Translations under genes and position numbers: made by a program | Shown here: positions 55,234-61,517 of the stretch, piece after piece | How positions within the stretch are numbered: position 1 is the first letter of the stretch | Layout: the number at the start of each line of letters is the position of its first letter | Assembly: GCA_902632515.1 (NCBI GenBank) | Contig: CACPDA010000004.1 | Coordinates: 1-61,517 of the forward strand | Length of the DNA stretch: 61,517 nucleotides | DNA from: an uncultured Pelagibacteraceae bacterium | GTDB lineage: Bacteria; Pseudomonadota; Alphaproteobacteria; Pelagibacterales; Pelagibacteraceae | Direction: 5' to 3' | The notes under the pieces: generated by a model | What the model saw: only the letters and a program-made list of their open reading frames with translations | What the model was told of the DNA's origin: nothing | Database searches by the model: none

Positions 55234-56654
55234 TGGAAAATTTACAATTAATATTTCCTGAAATTTTTTTATCATTATCTATAATGTTTTTATTAATATT
55301 AGGAGTATTTAAAAAGAATAGCTCAAAACTAATTCAAAATATTTCTTTAATAATTTTATTAATCACTGCTGTAATTACATTTAACGAAACAATAAATATA
55401 AGAGAAGAAAAATTATTTAACAATAGTTTAATAATTGATTATTTATCATCCTTTATGAAGGTAATGACTTTACTAGCTGCATTTCTAGTTTTAATAATTT
55501 CTTCAAATTATCTTAAAACATTTAAGATTTTTAAAATTGAATACCCTATTTTAATTTTAAGTTCAGTTTTAGGTATGTTGATCATGATAAGTTCTAATGA
55601 CTTGATAGTATTTTATATGGGTCTTGAACTACAATCTTTAGCCTTATATGTCTTAGCTACATTCAATAGAGATAATATTAAGTCTTCCGAGGCAGGATTA
55701 AAATACTTTGTTTTAAGTGCATTATCTTCAGGTTTATTATTATATGGATGTTCTTTAATATATGGTTTTACCGGTTCAACTAATTTTGATGTAATTGCTA
55801 GTGAGTTAAACTCAAATGAATATGCTTTAACATTTGGCATTGTATTTATTTTAGTAGGCTTGGCATTTAAAATTTCTGCTGTTCCATTTCATATGTGGGC
55901 GCCTGATGTATACGAAGGCTCACCAACTTCAGTAACTTTATTTTTTACAATAGTCCCTAAGATAGCAGCATTATCAGTATTTATAAGATTTTTATATGTT
56001 CCTTTTATAAATCTTATTGAACAGTGGCAAATGATTTTGATATTTTTATCTATAGCATCAATGGTATTTGGAGCTGTTGCAGCGATAGGACAAAAAAATT
56101 TAAAAAGATTAATAGCATATAGTTCAATTAGTCATGTTGGTTATGCTTTAGCTGGCTTAGCAACAGGAACTAATGAAGGAATTCAAAATTCAGTAATTTA
56201 TATAACTATATACATAATTATGAACTTGGGATTTTTTTCATCTTTATTAATGATGAAAAGGAATAATGAATATTATGAAAATATTGATGATCTATCTGGA
56301 TTATCAAAAAATCATCCAATTATATCTTTATCTTTGTTAATAATTCTTTTTTCTTTAGCTGGAATTCCACCGCTTGCAGGATTTTTTGCAAAATTTTATA
56401 TTTTTAAATCTGTTATAGAACAATCTATGTATTTCTTAGCTGTTGTTGGATTATTATCGACAGTAGTTGCAGCTTTTTATTATTTAAGATTAATTAAGAT
56501 AATGTATTTTGACATAGAAAAAGAAAAATATGACTCAGATCATAGTTTTTGGTTAAAATTTTCACTTTCATCATCGACAGTGTTAATTTTGATATACTTT
56601 ATATTTCCAAGCCAATTAATTGAAATAGTTTCAAGAATTAATATAATTCAATGA
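55233..56654 (+). CDS. nuoN: NADH-quinone oxidoreductase subunit N
   Basis: 473 residues, about 14 spans. Family regions include LIVFYMGLELQSLALYVLA, AVPFHMWAPDVYEGSPTSVT and NLKRLIAYSSISHVGYALAG. Third antiporter-like subunit of complex I and last nuo gene. The transcript appears to continue: its stop overlaps the birA start as ATGA. Confidence 0.97.
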   Translation: MENLQLIFPEIFLSLSIMFLLILGVFKKNSSKLIQNISLIILLITAVITFNETINIREEKLFNNSLIIDYLSSFMKVMTLLAAFLVLIISSNYLKTFKIFKIEYPILILSSVLGMLIMISSNDLIVFYMGLELQSLALYVLATFNRDNIKSSEAGLKYFVLSALSSGLLLYGCSLIYGFTGSTNFDVIASELNSNEYALTFGIVFILVGLAFKISAVPFHMWAPDVYEGSPTSVTLFFTIVPKIAALSVFIRFLYVPFINLIEQWQMILIFLSIASMVFGAVAAIGQKNLKRLIAYSSISHVGYALAGLATGTNEGIQNSVIYITIYIIMNLGFFSSLLMMKRNNEYYENIDDLSGLSKNHPIISLSLLIILFSLAGIPPLAGFFAKFYIFKSVIEQSMYFLAVVGLLSTVVAAFYYLRLIKIMYFDIEKEKYDSDHSFWLKFSLSSSTVLILIYFIFPSQLIEIVSRINIIQ

Positions 56655-57187
56655 AGCTTAAGCAATTTAATTTTAAAAAAGTAAATAGTACTAATCAAAC
56701 TTCAATAACATTAATAAAATCATCAAAAAATAAATTTGGATTAATTGTTTCAGACGCTCAATCAAAAGGAAAAGGTCAATACGGAAGAAAATGGATTTCA
56801 TATAAAGGGAATATATTTTTATCTTTTTTTTATAAACTAGAGAATATTAATTTATCATTAAGTTCTTTGACCAGGAAGAATTGTTTTTTAGTTAAAAATG
56901 TAATTTCAAAATATTACAAAAAAAAGATAACTTTCAAAGCTCCCAATGATTTATTAATAAATAAGAAAAAAATTTGTGGAATTTTACAAGAAAAAATTGA
57001 ACATTCTAAAAAAGAATTTCTTATTGTTGGGATTGGATTTAATTTGATTAAAAACCCGATTATACCCAATTATCCCACTACCAATTTGTTTGAAATTACA
57101 AATAAAAAGATAAATAAGAAAAAATTTATTAAAGAATTAAAATTAAGTTTTGAGAAATTTTTATCAAAGTATTATAAGACCAACTAA
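56651..57187 (+). CDS. birA: Biotin-[acetyl-CoA-carboxylase] ligase, short monofunctional form
   Basis: 178 residues with no DNA-binding domain. The biotinyl-AMP loop is SKGKGQYGRKWIS (the GRGRxGRxW motif), followed by FKAPNDLLINKKKICGILQE (the KWPND-type catalytic lysine motif, here with KAPND). The C-terminal SH3-like domain of other BirA proteins is missing, making this one of the shortest forms. It attaches biotin to the carboxylase carrier protein. The order nuoN-birA-coaX is common in alphaproteobacteria. Confidence 0.9.
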   Translation: MKLKQFNFKKVNSTNQTSITLIKSSKNKFGLIVSDAQSKGKGQYGRKWISYKGNIFLSFFYKLENINLSLSSLTRKNCFLVKNVISKYYKKKITFKAPNDLLINKKKICGILQEKIEHSKKEFLIVGIGFNLIKNPIIPNYPTTNLFEITNKKINKKKFIKELKLSFEKFLSKYYKTN

Positions 57188-57925
57188 ATGATTATTTTGG
57201 GTGATATTGGAAACACAGTAACAAAGATTTGTTTAATTAAGAAAAATAGGATTATAAAAAAAATTCTTATTCCTTCAAAAGGAAAGAAAGTCCATATTTT
57301 AAACAAACATTTTAAAAAATTCAAATTTACAAAATTAGAGAAGATTTTATTTTGTAGCGTAGTCCCGTCTACTTTTGAAGAATTAAAAAAATATTTTAAA
57401 AAAAAAACAAATATAAGATGTTTTGAATTGAAAGAATTAAATTTAAAATCAATTCTAAAAATAGATGTAAACTACAAACAAGTAGGTTCCGATAGATTAG
57501 CTAATGCAATAAGTGTTTCTAAGAAAAATAAAAATTTTATTATTTTAGATTTTGGTACAGCAACTACTTTTGATATTTTAGTAGGTAATAATTATAAAGG
57601 TGGTATTATTTCTCCTGGCATTGAACTTTCACTTAACACACTTTCAAATAAAGCATCTTTGATACCGAAAATTAATTTAAAAAAAATATCTAAAGTGATA
57701 GGAAAAGATACAAAGTCAGCTGTTAGATCTGGTTTTTTTTGGGGTTACGCTGGATTAATTGACAATGTTGTAAATTTAATTAAGAAGGAGATAAAAAAAT
57801 CGTTTAAAATTATTATTACTGGTGGTTATTCAAAATTATTTAAAAACTCGATGAAAATTCAAACTATACATGATTCTGATATTACAATTAATGGTCTTAT
57901 TAAAGCTTCAAAACTTATAAAATAA
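57188..57925 (+). CDS. coaX: Type III pantothenate kinase
   Basis: 245 residues. The phosphate-1 motif is LGDIGNTVTKICLIKK, the dimer motif VGSDRLANAISV, and the second phosphate region DFGTATTFDIL with GGIISPGIELSLNTL. It phosphorylates pantothenate as the first step of CoA synthesis and requires a monovalent cation. Begins directly after the birA stop. Confidence 0.93.
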   Translation: MIILGDIGNTVTKICLIKKNRIIKKILIPSKGKKVHILNKHFKKFKFTKLEKILFCSVVPSTFEELKKYFKKKTNIRCFELKELNLKSILKIDVNYKQVGSDRLANAISVSKKNKNFIILDFGTATTFDILVGNNYKGGIISPGIELSLNTLSNKASLIPKINLKKISKVIGKDTKSAVRSGFFWGYAGLIDNVVNLIKKEIKKSFKIIITGGYSKLFKNSMKIQTIHDSDITINGLIKASKLIK

Positions 57926-57926
57926 T

Positions 57927-59585
57927 ATGAAAGATGAATTTTTATTTTGTCCATTAGGTGGATCTGGTGAAATTGGAATGAATATGAACCTATTTGGTTA
58001 CGGACAACCAGGTGATCATAAATGGATTATGGTAGACATAGGTGTAACTTTTGCTGATGATACAATCCCAGGTATTGACTTAATTTATCCTGATCCGGGT
58101 TTTATTTTAGAAAGAAAAAAAAATTTGTTAGGAATTATTCTAACTCATGCTCATGAAGATCATATAGGCGCGGTAGCTCATCTTTGGCCAAAACTAGGAT
58201 GCAAAATTTATGCAACACCTTTTACAGCTGTATTGATTAAAGAAAAATTTAAGGAAAAACATATTGATATTACTAAAGATTTACAAATTGTAGAATTGAA
58301 CGGAAAAGTAAAATTAGACCCATTTGAAATTGAATATATTACCCTAACTCATTCTATATTAGAGCCGAATGGACTTAAAATTCAAACACCGGCTGGAGTT
58401 GTGTTACATACTGGGGATTGGAAAGTGGATCCTAATCCATTAATTGGTGATGAAATTAATTCAAAAAGACTAAAGGAGATTGGTGATGATGGAGTCTTGG
58501 CAATGATTTGTGACTCTACTAATGTTTTTAGCGCTGGAAGATCAGGATCAGAGTTAGATGTAAGAAAAAATATGTTTAATATTATGAGCAGATTAAAAAA
58601 AAGAATAATAATAACATCATTTGCATCTAATGTAGCGAGAATGGAGTCAGCTTTTTATTGTGCCGAAAAAACTGGAAGACAGATATCTTTAGTTGGAAGG
58701 TCTATGCATAGAATATATAAAGCAGCAAGACAATGCGGATATCTACAAAATACAATTGAACCTATAGATCCAAGAGAAGCAAAAAAAATTTCTAGAGAAA
58801 AAATAGTTTATCTTTGTACTGGAAGCCAAGGTGAGCCTATGGGAGCTATGATGAGAATTTCAAACTATACTCATCCAGATATATTTATTGAAAAAGATGA
58901 TGCAGTTATATTTTCATCTAAAATTATTCCTGGTAATGAAAAGAAGCTTTATAAGCTTCATAATCAGCTAGTAAAAGATGGAATAGAGGTAATCTCTGAA
59001 GAAAGTGAATTTATTCATGTTTCTGGTCATCCAAATAGAGAAGATTTAAAAGATATGTATGATTGGGTCAAACCAAAATGTGTTATTCCAGTTCATGGTG
59101 AACATAGACACATGATAGAACATATAAATTTTGCAAAAGAAATGCAAGTGCCTTACCCAGTACAAGTAGAAAATGGCGATATTGTAAAATTAGCACCCTG
59201 TAATCACCCTGAAGTTTATGATAAGGCCCCCAGTGGTAGATTATACTTAGATGGAAATATAAGCGTCGAGGAGAATTCACAATCAATAAAAGATAGAAAA
59301 AATTTAGGTTCAAATGGTTATCTTGAAATAACAATTTTAATTACACCAAAAGGAAATATCCACAATAATCCCATAATCACTTTTAGAGGATTACCTGTTT
59401 ATGAAACTGATGAATTTATTTATGGATTAGAGGAAGAAATTGAAAAAACAGCAAGAACTTTTAAGCTTGGAAATAAAAGCCAGGAATATAATTTTATAGA
59501 TACACTAAAAATTTCTTCAAGAAAATATACAAAAGAAAAAACTGGTAAGAAACCTTTTACTAATATTAATTTAGTCAAAATTTAA
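57927..59585 (+). CDS. rnj: Ribonuclease J
   Basis: 552 residues, metallo-beta-lactamase plus beta-CASP fold. Metal ligands are in LTHAHEDHIGAV (His74, His76, Asp78, His79) and LHTGDWKVD, the CASP part contains SFASNVARMES and CTGSQGEPMGAM, and the final ligand is in HVSGHPNREDLK. RNase J acts in 5'-to-3' exonuclease and endonuclease mRNA decay. Overlaps the DUF1467 start by one base (TAATG). Confidence 0.95.
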   Translation: MKDEFLFCPLGGSGEIGMNMNLFGYGQPGDHKWIMVDIGVTFADDTIPGIDLIYPDPGFILERKKNLLGIILTHAHEDHIGAVAHLWPKLGCKIYATPFTAVLIKEKFKEKHIDITKDLQIVELNGKVKLDPFEIEYITLTHSILEPNGLKIQTPAGVVLHTGDWKVDPNPLIGDEINSKRLKEIGDDGVLAMICDSTNVFSAGRSGSELDVRKNMFNIMSRLKKRIIITSFASNVARMESAFYCAEKTGRQISLVGRSMHRIYKAARQCGYLQNTIEPIDPREAKKISREKIVYLCTGSQGEPMGAMMRISNYTHPDIFIEKDDAVIFSSKIIPGNEKKLYKLHNQLVKDGIEVISEESEFIHVSGHPNREDLKDMYDWVKPKCVIPVHGEHRHMIEHINFAKEMQVPYPVQVENGDIVKLAPCNHPEVYDKAPSGRLYLDGNISVEENSQSIKDRKNLGSNGYLEITILITPKGNIHNNPIITFRGLPVYETDEFIYGLEEEIEKTARTFKLGNKSQEYNFIDTLKISSRKYTKEKTGKKPFTNINLVKI

Positions 59586-59830
59586 TGAGTGTTACAGGAT
59601 TAGCTATAATTTATATCATTATTTGGTGGATTGTTTTTTTTGCCATTTTACCTATCGATGTAGATAGAATAAAAATAAAAAAAATAGAAGGTGAAGATCC
59701 TGGCTCTCCTGAAAATCCCAAAATGTTAAAAAAATTCATTTATTGCACAGGAATTACAACTATTTTGTTCATTTTTATTTATTTGTTAATGAAGTTTGAA
59801 TATTTCAACTTAAGAAATATAATCACATAA
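59585..59830 (+). CDS. DUF1467 small membrane protein
   Basis: 81 residues with two hydrophobic spans, LAIIYIIIWWIVFFAILPID and KKFIYCTGITTILFIFIYLL. Between them is a polar loop with GEDPGSPENPKMLKK, the defining DUF1467 pattern (usually DPGAPxxPxlxrK). The function is unknown. It sits between rnj and proS, as in many alphaproteobacteria, and was kept in place in this reduced genome. Confidence 0.9.
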   Translation: MSVTGLAIIYIIIWWIVFFAILPIDVDRIKIKKIEGEDPGSPENPKMLKKFIYCTGITTILFIFIYLLMKFEYFNLRNIIT

Positions 59831-59831
59831 C

Positions 59832-61166
59832 ATGTATATTTCAAAATCTTTTATACCAATTTTAAAGAACAACCCATCAGAGGCAAAAATCAAGTCACAT
59901 CAACTTATGCTTAGAGTGGGCATGATAAAACAATCATCAGCAGGTATTTATTCATGGTTGCCGCTTGGTTTTAAAGTCATGAAAAAAATTGAAAAAATAG
60001 TTAGAGAGGAACAAAATAAAATTGGAGTACAAGAAATATTGATGCCAACAATTCAGTCTAGCGACATTTGGAAAGAAAGTGGAAGATATGAAGATTATGG
60101 AGAAGAGATGCTCAGAATTAAAGATCGTCAAGATCGAGAAATGCTTTATGGACCAACAAATGAGGAATTAGTAACAGATATATTTAGATCATCCATTAAA
60201 TCTTATAAATCTTTACCACAACTTTTATATCATATTCAGTGGAAATTTAGAGATGAGATAAGACCAAGATTTGGAATAATGAGATGTAGAGAATTTTACA
60301 TGAAAGATGCATATTCTTTTGATATATCAGATGAAGAAGCGCAGTTTTCTTACAATAAATTCTTCTTATCTTATCTTAAAACTTTTAAAAGATTGGATTT
60401 AAAAGCCATACCGATGGCAGCTGATACGGGTCCTATTGGTGGAAATCTTTCTCATGAATTCATTATATTAGCTGAAACAGGAGAGAGTAAAATTTTTACT
60501 GATAAAAAAATTTTTGATTTAGGTATAGAAGATACAAAATTAGAAAAAAATTCCTTAGAGGATATGAGAAAGAATTTTGAAAGATACTATTCAGTAACTG
60601 ATGAAAAATTTAATAAAGAGGAATTTGAAAATAAAGTTATAGAAGAAAATAGATTGATAACTAAAGGGATTGAAGTAGGACACATTTTTTATTTTGGTGA
60701 TAAATATTCCAAACCAATGGGAGCTTCCGTTGATTTACCAGGTGGAAAAAAAGATTTTGTTAAAATGGGATCTTATGGAATAGGAGTTTCAAGACTTGTT
60801 GGTGCAATAATAGAAGCAAAATATGATGAAAAAAATGAAGTCATGAAATGGCCAATTTCTGTTGCACCATATGATATAGCAATAATTCCTATGATAAAAA
60901 AAAATGACACTTTAGCTTTAGAAAAAGCAAAAAATATCAATTCAGAACTTATTAAAAATAATATAGATGTAATTATTGATGATACTGATGAAAATTTTTC
61001 ATCAAAAATTAAAAAGATGAATTTAATCGGTGTCCCTTATCAAATTATTATAGGTAAGCAAACGGATGGTGATTTTTTAGAATTTAAAGAAGTTGGGAAA
61101 GATTCCCAAAAACTTAAACTTAAAGAAATTATTAATTTAGTTACAGAACAAAAAGTAAAAAATTGA
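59832..61166 (+). CDS. proS: Prolyl-tRNA synthetase (short bacterial type)
   Basis: 444 residues, class II synthetase without the editing insertion domain found in E. coli ProRS, as in alphaproteobacteria. Motif 1 is SAGIYSWLPLGFKVMKKIE, motif 2 is QWKFRDEIRPRFGIMRCREF and motif 3 GSYGIGVSRLVGAIIE. The C-terminal anticodon-binding domain follows. Overlaps the downstream lolC start by four bases (TTGA). Confidence 0.96.
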   Translation: MYISKSFIPILKNNPSEAKIKSHQLMLRVGMIKQSSAGIYSWLPLGFKVMKKIEKIVREEQNKIGVQEILMPTIQSSDIWKESGRYEDYGEEMLRIKDRQDREMLYGPTNEELVTDIFRSSIKSYKSLPQLLYHIQWKFRDEIRPRFGIMRCREFYMKDAYSFDISDEEAQFSYNKFFLSYLKTFKRLDLKAIPMAADTGPIGGNLSHEFIILAETGESKIFTDKKIFDLGIEDTKLEKNSLEDMRKNFERYYSVTDEKFNKEEFENKVIEENRLITKGIEVGHIFYFGDKYSKPMGASVDLPGGKKDFVKMGSYGIGVSRLVGAIIEAKYDEKNEVMKWPISVAPYDIAIIPMIKKNDTLALEKAKNINSELIKNNIDVIIDDTDENFSSKIKKMNLIGVPYQIIIGKQTDGDFLEFKEVGKDSQKLKLKEIINLVTEQKVKN

Positions 61167-61517
61167 TTTCTACATTAGAAAAAGAAATTACATTTAGATT
61201 CCTTAAAGCCAGAAAAAAAGATGGTTTTTTGAATATAATTTCAATTTTCTCATTTATTGGAATTAGCTTAGGTGTAGCAGTTTTAATAATTGTTATGTCA
61301 GTAATGAATGGTTTTAGAACTGAGTTAATTAATAAAATTGTTGGTTTTAATGCACACGTCACAGTAAAGCCTTATGAAAATAAATATATAAATCCCGCTA
61401 GATTTAATATTCCTCAACTAAATTCAATAAGTAAAAATTTAATATCAAGTAATTCAGGTGAAGCTATAATATTTCAAAAGAATGTTTCTAAAGGTATAGT
61501 TTTACGAGGTTATTCAC
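61163..61517 (+). CDS. lolC: Lipoprotein-releasing ABC transporter permease LolC/LolE-like, 5' part only
   Basis: The frame starts at a TTG (61163) overlapping the proS stop as TTGA and is open to the right edge, giving about 118 residues. The N-terminus EITFRFLKARKKDGFLNII precedes the first span with FSFIGISLGVAVLIIVMSVM and NGFRTELINKIVGFNAHVT, all typical of LolC/E. The protein would extract lipoproteins from the inner membrane with LolD. The periplasmic domain and remaining spans are outside the window. Confidence 0.9.
   Translation, partial: MISTLEKEITFRFLKARKKDGFLNIISIFSFIGISLGVAVLIIVMSVMNGFRTELINKIVGFNAHVTVKPYENKYINPARFNIPQLNSISKNLISSNSGEAIIFQKNVSKGIVLRGYS

Noticed and set aside
1..61517. 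CRISPR arrays, insertion sequences, prophage or integrase genes
   Set aside because: No regularly spaced repeats, transposase, integrase or phage structural genes were seen; gene content is ordinary chromosome.

Overview
The window looks like a piece of a streamlined, very AT-rich alphaproteobacterial chromosome, most likely a marine SAR11 (Pelagibacterales) genome. This is inferred from the A+T richness of both genes and spacers, tiny or negative intergenic distances, short lysine-rich proteins, the clpP-clpX-lon and nuoA-N gene orders followed by birA-coaX-rnj-DUF1467-proS-lolC, and an AprMBA-type APS reductase. No rRNA, insertion sequence, phage, integrase or CRISPR array was seen. No stretch longer than about 210 bases lacks a gene once small ORFs are counted.

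Layout. 1-5 kb: a partial family 9 glycosyltransferase, a rhodanese, a DsbA-like oxidoreductase, an ABA4-like membrane protein, recX, a cysQ-like phosphatase, a DUF3553 protein, mnmA and a 27-residue basic protein. 5-10.3 kb: one tightly packed plus-strand operon with a cystathionine beta-lyase-like enzyme, an MFS transporter, p-aminobenzoate genes (pabB, pabA, pabC) and a HIT protein. 10.4-18.6 kb: a sulfur module with aprM-aprB-aprA, two unknown small proteins, a TauE/SafE sulfite exporter, suyB-suyA on the minus strand and divergent xsc. The xsc operon appears to continue through an SxtJ/DUF5989/carbamoyltransferase trio, a DAO-type flavoprotein and a secreted serine hydrolase (to 23.6 kb).

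23.6-32.8 kb: a minus-strand operon (GMC oxidoreductase, TerC, SDR, M23 peptidase) is divergent from a TRAP transporter (binding protein, terminator-like hairpin, small and large permeases). An NCS1 permease and a second SDR follow. 32.8-36.5 kb: small housekeeping and hypothetical genes (DUF3047, YbgC-like thioesterase, family 5 uracil-DNA glycosylase, secreted histidine phosphatase, several small proteins, DUF1289) and tRNA-Leu(TAG). 36.5-42.6 kb: tig-clpP-clpX-lon with tRNA-Val(TAC) and tRNA-Asp(GTC). 42.8-61.5 kb: complete 14-gene complex I, then birA, coaX, rnj, a DUF1467 gene, proS and the start of lolC.

How the genes may work together. SuyAB (sulfolactate to pyruvate plus sulfite) and Xsc (sulfoacetaldehyde plus phosphate to acetyl phosphate plus sulfite) both release sulfite in the cytoplasm. 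AprBA run in the oxidative direction, with AprM as membrane anchor, could oxidise that sulfite to APS and feed electrons to the respiratory chain, while TauE could export the excess. The GMC oxidoreductase plus TRAP transporter, and the DAO-type oxidase in the xsc operon, are plausible but unproven suppliers of sulfonate substrates such as isethionate or taurine. This sulfonate-to-APS island is the most interesting system in the window.
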